A DNA stretch of 64,000 nucleotides from JANXVY01 sp040080145 (GTDB lineage: Bacteria > Pseudomonadota > Alphaproteobacteria > Rhizobiales > Hyphomicrobiaceae): NCBI GenBank assembly GCA_040080145.1, contig JBEBJA010000090.1, forward strand, positions 54,213 through 118,212. Direction: 5' to 3'. The position numbers and the translations under genes were made by a program. Under the pieces are notes generated by a model. It had not been told where the DNA came from. It did not search any database and saw only the letters and a list, made by a program, of their open reading frames with translations. Shown here one piece after another: positions 1 through 9,094 of this stretch (the first letter of the stretch is position 1; every line of letters starts with the position of its first letter).

Positions 1-1
1 T

Positions 2-295
2 ATCAATGATGACTACACTCTCTCAGTTGCTAATATCGAGAAAGCAGTCATCAAGATGGACACGCCGAACGAAGTGGGTTTGATTTGGAGTTTCGCCGCA
101 GTTATGTATCCCAAAGCGCGGTTGCCGAAGCCCGTTCCTGCGATTACAATTCAATTGACGAGCGAGACCAAAGATTTCGTTTGTACTGTGGGCTGCGGTC
201 GGTGGCAGCGCTTCGAAATTGTCAATCCGACTGTCACGCTTGCGACCGTAAAAGCGGCCTATAGCAAACTTGTAAAACTGTGTGCGCAGACATGA
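2..295 (+). CDS. 3' end of an unidentified protein, cut by the window edge
   Basis: The frame is open from the first bases and stops at 293-295, so this is the C-terminal 97 residues of a longer gene. An internal ATG lies at 56, but coding continues upstream of it, so it need not be the start. The sequence has one CTVGCG-like cysteine pair and no membrane segment or motif I recognise. It is the leftmost gene of the mobile element and points toward the relaxase. No function can be given. Confidence 0.45.
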   Translation: MNDDYTLSVANIEKAVIKMDTPNEVGLIWSFAAVMYPKARLPKPVPAITIQLTSETKDFVCTVGCGRWQRFEIVNPTVTLATVKAAYSKLVKLCAQT

Positions 296-800
296 CGTGA
301 ATTGCGGCTTGCCTCTCAAGTCCGATCGCAATGGAAAAGCGCCCGATGATAGGTTTCATTGGGCGCTCTCATCTTCGGTTACGGTCATCGCATCCCTGCT
401 GCACCGTGAGGTGTATGTTACCCCATTAAAATCCATCCATAAGCCCTCCTGCTCATTCTGGCGGCATGTATACACCCGCCCCTCTTTGGTTCTTGTATCC
501 TGGGGGTACGGGGGCAAAGCCCCCGGGGGTACTCGCGTATGTTCACGTTGGCGCGCGCCGTCAAAGTTTCCTTTCCTCAGCCCGTTCCGCGCGCCCCTGC
601 GCCGCGCCGTGAAACATCATGGAACGTCGGCGCCATCCACGAACGCGCGCGCAGCGCGCCGCCGCCAAAAATCGGCTTTTGTGAAACCGTGGAACATCCC
701 AACCACTTTACTGCCGTTGTGGAGGGCACAACGGATTCCCGCGCGATTGCTGTTGTGACAGCTTGGCCACGAACAAGAGAAGGAAGAGCAGGGAAGAAGG
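296..800. other. Non-coding, GC-rich region upstream of the relaxase gene
   Basis: No convincing gene is seen; the open frames overlap on both strands and have no start signals or recognisable products. A near-perfect stem (GCGCCCGATGA and its complement, about 340-367) follows the first gene and could be a factor-independent stop without a T run. A second compact hairpin lies at 510-524. The layout suits the transfer-origin leader of the mob gene. Confidence 0.5.
502..532. repeat. Hairpin GGGGGC-AAA-GCCCCC flanked by direct repeats GGGGGTAC
   Basis: A perfect 6-bp stem with an AAA loop (510-524) is bracketed by two identical 8-mers GGGGGTAC at 502-509 and 525-532. It lies about 280 bp before the candidate nick site and could be an accessory site of the transfer origin, but nothing proves this. 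Confidence 0.45.
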
Positions 801-840
801 GCAATAGTGCACTTATACATCGGAAGGCCGACATAGGTAC
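801..840 (-). other. oriT: Candidate oriT of the first relaxase
   Basis: The minus strand reads ATAAGTGCAC at 816-807, close to the MobQ/RSF1010 nick region core TAAGTGCG. An imperfect stem around CCGATG lies directly 5' of it on the same strand (about 817-836). The site is about 65 bp before the MobA/MobL start and on the strand opposite to the gene, the same geometry as the better site at 25863-25893. Exact nick position is inferred, not seen. Confidence 0.5.
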
Positions 841-882
841 AAAGGAACAACAACCGCCCCGCCAGCCGTCAAATGAAGACGC

Positions 883-2031
883 ATGGCTATCTACCACTGG
901 GAGGCGCAAATCTTCTCACGATCGAAGGAACACTCGGCAGTCGCAGCGGCTGCCTATCGTGCTGGCGAGCGAATACAGGATAATGCTTCTAAGGCAACCC
1001 ACGATTACTCGAAGCTGCGCGATCGGGTGGCGCATTCGACGGTCATTCTGCCTGACGGTGCCGCCGCCTGGCTTGGCAATCGCGAGCAGCTCTGGAACCA
1101 CGTCCACCGGCACGAGAGCAAAAGGGTGGATTCTCAGCTGGCGCGCGAGATCAACATCGCCCTGCCGCATGAGCTGACGCTGGAGCAGCACATCGAGCTG
1201 ATGGAGCGCTATATCCGTGCCGAGTTCACCAGTAGGGGCATGGTCGCCGACCTCAACATCCACCAGCCTGATCTGAGCAAGGGGCAGGATGCCCGCCACT
1301 GGCACGCTCACATTCAGCTGCCGCTGCGGGCCGCCACCGCCAACGGCCTGCACAACGTCAAAACCCGTGAGTGGAACGCTCTGTTTCGTGCGGGTTTGGA
1401 TGACCGGCGCCGCGCGTGGGAAGAGCACTGCAATGCCGCCCTCGCCCGCCATGGCCATGAAGTGCGCGTCGATCGGCGGACACTGGCCGCTCAACAGGAG
1501 GAGGCGCGCAAGGTCGGCAACGTCGTCGGCGCCATCCTACTCAATCGCCGCCCGCAGGTGTCGATGAGCCCGCGCCAACTGGCGGAAGCCCGCAAGCACA
1601 TCGCTCGTGCTGTCGGCAAGCCTGTCTCCAGCCGAGAGCTACCTGAGGCCGTGCGCAGGAACGGGAGCATTCTTGCGCAAAACGAGAGCGTGGCGTTTCA
1701 ACGGAAGATCGCAAGTGCTGCCCGTCCCGACGAGGCGCCGCTGCTCAACATCATGCCGTTGATGCCGATCCGTAACTCAGTCCCTGCGAAGTCGATGTTC
1801 GACGTGTCCCCGAAGGATCTCATGTTCGGCATGTACCGCATGGGCTTTATCAGCCTCGATCACCTGCGCACGTCGCTGGAGAAGATCGGGTTTGAAGAGG
1901 CGTCACGGCAGTCGTTCGCGACGTTACAGGGGTTCCAGCGACGGCTGCAGCCGGCCCAGATCAAGGCGGCTCAGCAGCAGAGAAATCATCGCGCTGGTCC
2001 ACGGCGCAAGCGCTCGACATCCCCCCTTTGA
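883..2031 (+). CDS. mobL: MobA/MobL-family relaxase (MobQ type)
   Basis: A 382-residue plasmid mobilisation relaxase that would nick and covalently bind one strand at oriT. The N-terminus MAIYHWEAQIFSRSKEHSAV and the AAAYRAGE motif (about residues 23-30) are typical of MobA/MobL. The metal-binding histidine motif is visible as HWHAHIQ near residue 145. The protein lacks the long C-terminal helicase or primase extension seen in larger relatives. A candidate oriT lies about 65 bp upstream. The start at 883 is preceded by only a weak purine stretch. A second, longer relaxase of the same superfamily occurs at 23499-25745, so this element carries two mobilisation modules. Confidence 0.88.
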   Translation: MAIYHWEAQIFSRSKEHSAVAAAAYRAGERIQDNASKATHDYSKLRDRVAHSTVILPDGAAAWLGNREQLWNHVHRHESKRVDSQLAREINIALPHELTLEQHIELMERYIRAEFTSRGMVADLNIHQPDLSKGQDARHWHAHIQLPLRAATANGLHNVKTREWNALFRAGLDDRRRAWEEHCNAALARHGHEVRVDRRTLAAQQEEARKVGNVVGAILLNRRPQVSMSPRQLAEARKHIARAVGKPVSSRELPEAVRRNGSILAQNESVAFQRKIASAARPDEAPLLNIMPLMPIRNSVPAKSMFDVSPKDLMFGMYRMGFISLDHLRTSLEKIGFEEASRQSFATLQGFQRRLQPAQIKAAQQQRNHRAGPRRKRSTSPL

Positions 2032-2074
2032 CGACAGGGCGTGATGCGGCGATGATGACCTGCGAGGGGTGCTC

Positions 2075-2731
2075 ATGACGCAAGACTATACGCCTGAAAA
2101 GGGTGGTGACTTTTCTGCGACGCTGAAGTGGGAGCGTCCGAATGCCGTTCAGATTTATGTGTCGCTCAATGACATCGAACCCAAAATCTGGCGACGCCTG
2201 ATTGTGCCGCTGACCATGACGCTCGCCGACCTGCACTACGTCTTACAGGCCGCTATGGGCTGGAAGGACAGCCACCTGCATGAATTCGTCATCGGTGGCC
2301 TACGCTAAGGCACAGTGGACGTGCTCAATGAGGATCGGTTCAGCGACGACGCGCAGGCGTTCGATGCCAGCGAGGTGAGGCTGAGGGATTTTTGCTTCAA
2401 CCACGCAGGTGGACCGTCGTTCACGTACACCTACGATTTTGGCGACAACTGGCGGCACACCATCCAGCTGGAAAAGTTGGTTGCCATCAACCCTATGCCA
2501 AAGACAGCCACTTGCATTGGTGGCGCGCGCTGCTGCCCGCCCGAGGACGTTGGCGGCACCGATAGCTATTTTGAGTTCCTGCGGGTGCTGCTGTCGCCTG
2601 ATCCCGATGAGCTTGAGGAACAGCGGCACCTGAAGCGGTGGAGCGGCGGGAAATTTGATGCCGAGCGATTCAACCTCGCCAAGACGGACAAGGCGGTGCG
2701 AGGGGCGCTAAGGAAGCGGAATCGCGAGTGA
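2075..2731 (+). pseudogene. Plasmid pRiA4b ORF-3-like protein, broken by one in-frame stop
   Basis: The two halves (2075-2308 and 2309-2731) are in the same reading frame and together match the pRiA4b ORF-3-like family, with PKIWRRLIVP and the WKDSHLHEF and FTYTYDFGDNWRH motifs in the usual order. They are separated by a single TAA at 2306-2308, in a place where relatives have an aromatic residue before GTVD. The simplest reading is one nonsense change (TAC or TAT to TAA). ATG 2075 with GAGGGG just upstream is a better start than GTG 2069. The function of this family is not established; it is common on plasmids and islands. Confidence 0.75.
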
Positions 2732-2807
2732 CGAAGCCAAAAATTTCGCCTTCTTTCCTCGTTCTTCAGGCCTCGCCGGTTAGCAAACTTGAGCAATGCG
2801 TGACTAT

Positions 2808-4043
2808 TTAAACGTCGCAGCCAACCCTAAGCCCAACATAAAACTGTGAATATGTGGGGCAAATTTTATCTCGACTTGCTGAACGGATGTCTTCAGCCGA
2901 ACTTCCATACCAGCCACCACGAATTACTCGTCCAAAACGCATATCACCAGCGGGTTCATGGGCTGTTCCGTCATTTGGAACAGAGTCGTAACTTGCATAC
3001 CTATCTTGAACCCATTCCGCAACATTGCCGTGAACATTATAGAGGCCCCAGGCATTGGGCTCGAATGAGTCGACCGGCATAATCGATTCTCTTAATCGGC
3101 CATAATTCGCCCTTTGAGGCGATATGTCGCCGAAAGAGTATAAGCCCTCGGTGCCCGCCCTTGCAGCAAATTCCCATTCTGCTTCAGTTAGGATTCGATA
3201 TTTCCTGCCCGTTAGCCTGGTCAGAAAATCAACGTAGTCCCCAGCTTGCTCCAAGCTTATATCCACTACTGGAAAATTTAACTCTTTCTGGTCAAACTTC
3301 TTAGGTAGCGCGTAATTTCGAGGCGAAAATCCCCAAAAAGATATCGCTGACCGCCACAATTGATTTGAAACTGTGAACCTGCTTACGGCGAAAGGCTTGA
3401 GAATGTCGACACCTAATTTAGGCATCTCATCAGGCTTGGCGCCCTCGTCTTGTGGTGATGAGCCACGATCGAATCTACCACTTGGAATTACAACCATTTC
3501 TGGCGAAATGTCGTGGTCTTGAAACCATTCTTTTTTTCCGTGTCCAGGAATATAATATCGCAATACCTCGTCGGGATTGGTTGCAACACGAACGGCTGAA
3601 AGCTCTTTTCGCAGAATTTTTTCTGCGAGGGTCTTTACGCCGTCCGAGAAGTGGTCGTGGATAAGTCGGTGGGCTTGAAACTCGGTGACGACATCAATAC
3701 TGCGCGGTAGAGCGCTTGTATCAGGCATCGTTGTTGCATCAAGCAAAACGGGTACGATCAGCACGTCGTCACGGGCTAAGACGACTTCAAGCTCATGCCG
3801 GATGAGGTCATCCGATTCGTGAAGTCGTTGAGCATCCAGTTTGTTTGGGCCAATAACAAGAATGAGAATTTGGCACCTGTCTAGCTCCCGCTGCAATATT
3901 GCAGGGTAGTGGCCTCCGACACGTAAGCTCGTTACGTCGAGAAATACCGATTCTTCGCCAAAAATCCTCTGGAGTTCTAGCTGAAGTCGGGCAGCTGCAT
4001 GAGCGGAGTCCGAACGGCGATAGCTGATAAATATTTCGGCCAC
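2808..4043 (-). CDS. TIR domain fused to a formylglycine-generating-enzyme-like (SUMF1) domain
   Basis: A 411-residue two-domain protein. Residues 1-130 form a TIR domain opening with MAEIFISYRRSDS; TIR domains in bacteria are often NAD-consuming immune effectors or adaptors. Residues about 180-411 are an FGE-sulfatase/SUMF1-like C-type-lectin fold, with YRILTEAEWEFAARAGT, NVHGNVAEWVQD and the terminal RGGWYGSS...VGLRVGCDV signature. No signal peptide is visible, so it is probably cytoplasmic. It stands alone between convergent neighbours. The FGE fold in such fusions may act as a sensor rather than an enzyme (inference). It is also the fold of many diversity-generating-retroelement targets, but no reverse transcriptase is present here. 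Confidence 0.82.
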   Translation of the reverse strand: MAEIFISYRRSDSAHAAARLQLELQRIFGEESVFLDVTSLRVGGHYPAILQRELDRCQILILVIGPNKLDAQRLHESDDLIRHELEVVLARDDVLIVPVLLDATTMPDTSALPRSIDVVTEFQAHRLIHDHFSDGVKTLAEKILRKELSAVRVATNPDEVLRYYIPGHGKKEWFQDHDISPEMVVIPSGRFDRGSSPQDEGAKPDEMPKLGVDILKPFAVSRFTVSNQLWRSAISFWGFSPRNYALPKKFDQKELNFPVVDISLEQAGDYVDFLTRLTGRKYRILTEAEWEFAARAGTEGLYSFGDISPQRANYGRLRESIMPVDSFEPNAWGLYNVHGNVAEWVQDRYASYDSVPNDGTAHEPAGDMRFGRVIRGGWYGSSAEDIRSASRDKICPTYSQFYVGLRVGCDV

Positions 4044-4124
4044 TGAACGGGATACCCCACCTTAATGCCAACACTAGATTAGTTTGGCCACCCAACGTTG
4101 GTGTACGAATTGTGCTGGTGCTGG

Positions 4125-5702
4125 TCAACGCCGGATACTTGGCAGAACGACCGTCGACAAGGATGCAGGCGCCTGCAGCCTTGGCCACCATCCCAAATCA
4201 ACCGTTGCCATGCCGCTGGCCTTCCCTTCCCGCCACGCGTCCCACATCCCCTTGAAACACCGCTCTTCGTAGTATCGCACCCGCTCGGCCTTGATCGGGA
4301 ACTCCACTTTGCGCCCAATGAAGGCCAGGACTGTGTCGGCTGGGAGCCGCGTGATTTCCGCAGGATCGAGGAGGAGCCGCGAAGCCTCGGACAATCCCGC
4401 TTGGCTCTGGTGCCGCAGCAATGCCGCACTGGACTGACTGACGCCCACTGAATGCGACACCACCGTGGTCGCACCAATACGCTCTGACAGCATGGTGGCC
4501 GTCGGCATGTCGTTGACCGCCCAACCCATCACTGCCCCGAAGTTCGCAATCATGGATTCTGCCTTGGGGTAGGTGGCGCGCAGCTGGTGGAGATCTTGGA
4601 ACACCATCGCACATCGCGCATAGGCCCGCAGGTGCCCCATGCCGCTTTCCAGGGGCTGCAGATATCCCAACGCTGCCGCCTCATCGAGCATGAACATGGG
4701 CTTGTGCAACGGTGTGTGGTGCTTCCCTTCCCGTTCGACGCTGTTGAGCGCCATCCCGACAACTACCCGCAGCACGCCGCCGTAAATCGCGAGCTTGTCC
4801 TCGGGCACCATGAGATACACGCTCACGGTTTCTTTGGTGAGGTCGGCAAGGCGAAACGAGGATGACCGCCCGATCTTGCCCATAGGTTTGCCGAACCCCC
4901 AAGCTTCCGTGCCCTTGGCCATGTTGGAGAGGATGTTCCAAGCCTCCTCGGTCGAATCCAGCCCACGGGCGATTTCACCGGCAACCTCACGCACCTTTTC
5001 CACTGGGAACGCCGCCATGTGCGTCACCATCTGGTCGAGGTCGGCTCTGCCAGCGCACACAAGCTTGTTGACCACGCCCAGCGTCGACCAGTCGGGGTTG
5101 GTGACCCGCGCATAGGCCACGTACAGCAGAATGCCGGTGAGCCACGACTTGGCCTTGTCGCGCCAATGGCTGTCGGCTCTGGGGTCGTGCGTCAGCATTA
5201 GATCGGCCAACACCTCGGCGTCGTCTTGTTCGTGGTTGGTGCCGATACGGATTTCATCAAGGGGGTTGAAGCGGTCGGAGCTGTCTGGATCGATGAGGTT
5301 GATGCTCACTACCTTGCCGAAGGTGCTGCGCTGGCGACGGGTGACGCAATAGTTCTCGCCCTTGGGGTCAGTGATGACCATGGAGCCGGGATAGCTCAAC
5401 AGATTGGGGATGACGAACCCTACGCCCTTGCCGGCCCCGCTGGGCGCAAACACTAGCGCAGAACCCTCTGGGTTATTGAACCGCAAGTACTGCTGGCCGA
5501 CTTTGCCGATGATGAGGCCGTCGCCGTCCAACGCTCCCGCACGGCGCAGCTCACGTATGGTCGAAAAACGCGCCGAACCGAACGTCACCGATCGCTTGCG
5601 CAGTAGCTGCCGGGTAAGCCGATAGGCGCCTTGACAGGCCTTCCACATGGCCCAGCAGAGCCAGTAGAGCAGGAACTTCGTGCAGGCAAAAATCAGTCGC
5701 AT
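4125..5702 (-). CDS. traG: TraG/VirD4-family conjugal coupling protein
   Basis: A 525-residue type IV coupling ATPase that would dock the relaxase-DNA complex to a mating channel at the inner membrane. The N-terminus is hydrophobic (FLLYWLCWAMW, about residues 10-20). Walker A is FAPSGAGKGVGFVIPN (about 83-98) and Walker B is MFMLDEAAAL (about 335). At 525 residues it is a little short for the family but looks complete. No mating-pair-formation genes (virB/trb) are in the window, so the element may be mobilisable and not self-transmissible, or the channel genes lie to the left. It points toward the TIR gene with an 80-bp gap. Confidence 0.9.
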   Translation of the reverse strand: MRLIFACTKFLLYWLCWAMWKACQGAYRLTRQLLRKRSVTFGSARFSTIRELRRAGALDGDGLIIGKVGQQYLRFNNPEGSALVFAPSGAGKGVGFVIPNLLSYPGSMVITDPKGENYCVTRRQRSTFGKVVSINLIDPDSSDRFNPLDEIRIGTNHEQDDAEVLADLMLTHDPRADSHWRDKAKSWLTGILLYVAYARVTNPDWSTLGVVNKLVCAGRADLDQMVTHMAAFPVEKVREVAGEIARGLDSTEEAWNILSNMAKGTEAWGFGKPMGKIGRSSSFRLADLTKETVSVYLMVPEDKLAIYGGVLRVVVGMALNSVEREGKHHTPLHKPMFMLDEAAALGYLQPLESGMGHLRAYARCAMVFQDLHQLRATYPKAESMIANFGAVMGWAVNDMPTATMLSERIGATTVVSHSVGVSQSSAALLRHQSQAGLSEASRLLLDPAEITRLPADTVLAFIGRKVEFPIKAERVRYYEERCFKGMWDAWREGKASGMATVDLGWWPRLQAPASLSTVVLPSIRR

Positions 5703-6219
5703 AAGCGGCGATTATCAACGAAGCGGTCGATGAGCGCCAAGCCTCCTGCTCAACCGCGCGTCACCTGCAAAACTATGGTGACTGCCGAATTTGAGCGAGA
5801 ACCCAAGTCCCACCAACCCTGTGAAGCAATCCTGCAACGCTTTTTGCCGTGCCATCGCCAGCGACGAGGATGCCGCCGTGCTCGCGCCCGTCAAGGCCAA
5901 GCCCTGCGGGTGGCCGCAAGAGCGGCCAGCCTTGACCGGCACTCTGCGCGGCAGCGAAAAGATGGCTGGCAAGACGATGGGAGGGTGTGCTTATGGAGAA
6001 CGGCTGAGCATTCTGAAGTCAAATATGGATAGATGCCCAATGAGTTACGTTGCGGGCCAACAGTTCGCCACGAGTATCGATGGCGCAAGGTCATGGTAGC
6101 GTATTCGTAGAGGGCGCAACGCGCCCGTAACAACAATCGAAATGGACGACGGCGCTCACAACCGTCGCCCAAATATACCAATGCAGTTGTCTGATAGAAT
6201 TTATTTTAAATTCATATCC
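5703..6219. other. No convincing gene; leader of the coupling protein gene
   Basis: Several short overlapping frames exist on both strands but none has a good start signal, recognisable product or consistent codon pattern. The stretch presumably holds the traG promoter. I see nothing else specific in it. Confidence 0.4.
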
Positions 6220-6837
6220 CTATTGCTCGTGATTTAGTACGAAATTTATTTCGGCTGCGCCGCCATATGTTATATTTTTTCCAAGATTTCCGCATTGAAT
6301 AATGCCAAAGGTTGGAATTGTTCCTACCGTACCCGCTCCAATTGCTCCAGGAAGGCGATTTGGAACAGTGTGCTGATTTACTCCTTGCTCAGGATCAAAG
6401 AAACTACCGTCTTTTTTAATTTTTGGCCCTAAAGTGTACAGGCACCAAGGTCCCCCACCCCAGCTCCCTTGCTGTATCGTGACGACGGTGCCCTCATGCA
6501 ATATGGGCCGCCTGCTATTCTGTGGATCTGTGTACTGGCGAAGATCGGCAATCTGATTACCCAGGGCAACATTGCCTTCTTTTAGTGTTGCAACTGCGGC
6601 AGTTAGGGTCTTTATATCTTCGCCCTGCTTTTGATTTTCTCTTTGAATCGCTGTTACATCGGCTCTTAGCTTAGCGACAACGCCTATTGTATCAACAAGT
6701 TGATTTCGCAGACATTTCACAACGCTTTCGATAGGCCCCTGGCATAAATTTGTAGAATCCTGTTGAGGCTCTTGTGCCAAAGCACCGCTGGCTGCAAACG
6801 ATATAATAACAACTGCAAATGTATTCCTACGCATCAT
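6220..6837 (-). CDS. Secreted protein with a short coiled coil, unknown function
   Basis: I choose the ATG pair at 6837/6834 because GGAGGG lies just upstream and the product then opens with a clear signal peptide (MRRNTFAVVIISFAASGALA, cleavage after ALA). The mature part has two cysteines (LCQG, VKCLR), then a heptad-like stretch from about residue 50 to 100 (VVAKLRADVTAIQRENQ...), and a C-terminal Gly-rich domain with WGGGPWCLYTLGP. It is probably periplasmic or extracellular. No family is recognised. It is divergent from umuD and separated from it by about 320 bp. Confidence 0.65.
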   Translation of the reverse strand: MMRRNTFAVVIISFAASGALAQEPQQDSTNLCQGPIESVVKCLRNQLVDTIGVVAKLRADVTAIQRENQKQGEDIKTLTAAVATLKEGNVALGNQIADLRQYTDPQNSRRPILHEGTVVTIQQGSWGGGPWCLYTLGPKIKKDGSFFDPEQGVNQHTVPNRLPGAIGAGTVGTIPTFGIIQCGNLGKNITYGGAAEINFVLNHEQ

Positions 6838-7122
6838 AAACCCTCCGAAATTCGGGATGTGACCAACAAAGTGCCTAATTCCAGAATGCCTTTCAACCGG
6901 CAACCCAGGTGGATTTGCCGCCCATCTTGGAGCTTCTGGCCCACCAATCTTAACCAAAATTACTCAGGCTGCGCAATCTCCGTTAGCGCCCTGTTTTACT
7001 GTAAGACATCGACTCTCGGAAGCTCAAGGAGTCGACCACGTATGGCCTAGCCGCAAGTGCGCAGGCGATCAGTAAACCCCACGGACGTTTCCACCTCCCA
7101 GCTTGACACCAACCCCGCATGA

Positions 7123-7137
7123 GAACAAAAAAGGAAC
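7123..7137. promoter_or_regulatory. SOS box (LexA operator), GAAC-N7-GAAC
   Basis: GAACAAAAAAGGAAC is a perfect match to the alphaproteobacterial LexA operator GTTC-N7-GTTC read on the other strand. It ends 19 bp before the umuD start, where LexA binding would block transcription of umuDC. Confidence 0.8.
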
Positions 7138-7156
7138 TCAAGGGGCGATTCAAACC

Positions 7157-7591
7157 ATGGAGACGGCACGCGTGACAATCTTGGGGGCAGCGGGTGCGAC
7201 CGCTCGCGTTGAGCTGCCGCTGTACGGCTGCCGGGTCGCTGCAGGCTTTCCGTCACCAGCTGACGACTACATTGAGGGCAAGCTCGACCTCAACGAACTG
7301 CTGGTTTCCAATCCATCTGCCACGTTCTTCGTCCGCGTCACGGGCGAATCCATGACGGGCGCCGGTATTCTGCCCAGCGACATCCTCGTGGTCGATCGCA
7401 GTGTCGCCGCCACCCACGGGCGCGTAGTCATTGCCGTGCTGGATGGTGAGCTGACCGTCAAACGCTTCACCCGAGTCTCTGGCCAAGTCGTGCTTCAGGC
7501 CGAGAACCCAGCCTTTGAGCCCATCATTCCCAGCGGTGACAGCGAACTGACCATCTGGGGCGTGGTCACTGGCGTGGTGCGGGAGCTGTGA
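7157..7591 (+). CDS. umuD: UmuD-like S24 peptidase, DNA polymerase V subunit
   Basis: A 144-residue LexA-fold protein that self-cleaves with RecA help and then partners UmuC in translesion synthesis. The cleavage site is visible as VAAGFPSPADDY (Ala-Gly, about residues 28-29), the nucleophile serine in VTGESMTGAG and the base lysine in LTVKRFTR. The start at 7157 is chosen because the LexA box ends 19 bp upstream and upstream codons would read through it. The stop overlaps the umuC start (TGATG), which indicates translational coupling. Carriage of SOS mutagenesis genes on mobile elements is common. Confidence 0.9.
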   Translation: METARVTILGAAGATARVELPLYGCRVAAGFPSPADDYIEGKLDLNELLVSNPSATFFVRVTGESMTGAGILPSDILVVDRSVAATHGRVVIAVLDGELTVKRFTRVSGQVVLQAENPAFEPIIPSGDSELTIWGVVTGVVREL

Positions 7592-8841
7592 TGCTCGCCC
7601 TCGTCGACTGCAACAACTTCTACGCCAGCTGCGAACGGGTCTTTGAGCCTAAGCTTGCTACCCGTCCCTTGGTGGTCCTATCCAACAACGATGGCTGTGT
7701 CATTGCCCGCTCTAACGAGGCCAAAGCCCTTGGTATTCCGATGGGGGCACCGTTCCATCTCATCCAAGACGACATCAGGCGCCACAACATCGTCGTGCGC
7801 TCCTCCAACTATGCCCTCTATGGCGACATGAGCCATCGCGTGATGACCGTGCTGCGCCGGTTCGCCCCTGCCATGGAAGTCTACTCCATCGATGAAGCGT
7901 TCATGGATGTGGATGGGATTGAACCTGAGCGGCTTCAGATCCTGCTCACCGACCTTCGCGCCCAGGTTCGCCAATGGACTGGCATTCCCGTCTCAATCGG
8001 CGTGGCGCCGACCAAGACCTTGGCCAAGGTCGCCAATCGCGTCGCCAAGAAGGGAACGGGCGTGCACGTGCTACCCAACCAAACCGCCGTTGCCGACGCA
8101 CTCGGTAAAATGGAGGTTTCTGACATCTGGGGGGTTGGCTCACGCCTCACCAAGAAGCTGCAGCCCATGGGCATCACCACCGCACTCCACCTGCGCAATG
8201 CCGATCCCGCTCTCATTCGCCAACAGTTCGGCGTGGTGCTGGAGCGCACTGTCCACGAACTGCGCAGTACAACTTGCATTGGCCTGGAGCATGTCCCTGC
8301 CCCACGTCAGAGCCTCATGGTGTCGCGCTCGTTCGGCACGCGCGTGACCTCACTGCAGGAGCTGGAGCAAGCGGTCGCCACCTTTGCTAGCCGTGCTGCT
8401 GAAAAGCTCCGCTCTGACCGCCTCGCCACCGCTGCCATCGACGTGTTCGTGATGACCAGCCCGTTTTCCAAGACCGAGCCGTACTACAGCGCCAACCGCA
8501 CCGTGGCATGCACCCACACGACCGCCGACACCTGCCGTATCGTCGCCGCTGCGCTGACAGGCGTGCGCCAGATCTTTCGCCCTGGCCTGCGCTACGCCAA
8601 GGCCGGTGTGATGCTGTTGGGTCTGGAGCCGGCCGATCAGGTAGCGCCCACACTCTTTGCCAGTGTCGACACCCCGAAATCCGCGCGCCTCATGGCGGCA
8701 CTGGATGCACTCAATCGGGATCACGGTCGCCATCACGTGAGGGTGGCCGCCATGGGAACGCGCCAGCGTTGGGGGCTGAAGGCCGAGAAGCGCTCGCCGC
8801 GTTACACCACGCGATGGGATGAGTTGGCCACGGTGAGATAG
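7591..8841 (+). CDS. umuC: UmuC-like Y-family DNA polymerase (Pol V catalytic subunit)
   Basis: A 416-residue error-prone polymerase, close to the usual 420. Catalytic motifs are clear: LALVDCNNFYASCERVF at the N-terminus (first aspartate, steric-gate region) and YSIDEAFMDV near residue 100 (Asp-Glu pair). The helix-hairpin-helix region follows (VSDIWGVGSRLTKKL) and the little-finger domain fills the C-terminus. It starts inside the umuD stop codon and so is made from the same SOS-controlled message. Confidence 0.93.
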   Translation: MLALVDCNNFYASCERVFEPKLATRPLVVLSNNDGCVIARSNEAKALGIPMGAPFHLIQDDIRRHNIVVRSSNYALYGDMSHRVMTVLRRFAPAMEVYSIDEAFMDVDGIEPERLQILLTDLRAQVRQWTGIPVSIGVAPTKTLAKVANRVAKKGTGVHVLPNQTAVADALGKMEVSDIWGVGSRLTKKLQPMGITTALHLRNADPALIRQQFGVVLERTVHELRSTTCIGLEHVPAPRQSLMVSRSFGTRVTSLQELEQAVATFASRAAEKLRSDRLATAAIDVFVMTSPFSKTEPYYSANRTVACTHTTADTCRIVAAALTGVRQIFRPGLRYAKAGVMLLGLEPADQVAPTLFASVDTPKSARLMAALDALNRDHGRHHVRVAAMGTRQRWGLKAEKRSPRYTTRWDELATVR

Positions 8842-9094
8842 TGCCAGGAGCCCCGGCAGCCTTATTCAATATATTCGGCTGACACCCTCCGCGAAGGGAG
8901 CTATTGACCCAAGCCCCTGGCGAGCAGATTCTTTCGCAGAATCATGGCGCCCCGTGGGCAGAGATTCATTTTCCAGAGCCTGGCGACTGCGCTCCCGCCC
9001 TGCCCTGACCACTTCCCGCGAAATACCGAAGGCCCTCACCATGGGGCCATCGTCGTGCCCTACTCACCAGCGGCGATGATGCAGGACTCTTACT

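Noticed and set aside
539..1177. Long open frame on the plus strand (and counterparts on the minus strand at 577-909)
   Set aside because: It overlaps the relaxase start in another frame, has Arg/Pro/Ser-rich composition typical of a GC-rich shadow and no start signal.
2808..4043. Diversity-generating retroelement target
   Set aside because: The FGE-like end suits a variable protein, but no reverse transcriptase and no second, template-like copy of the 3' region is visible in the window.
4587..5625. Several plus-strand frames within traG
   Set aside because: They lie wholly inside the well-supported minus-strand coupling protein gene and show no independent features.
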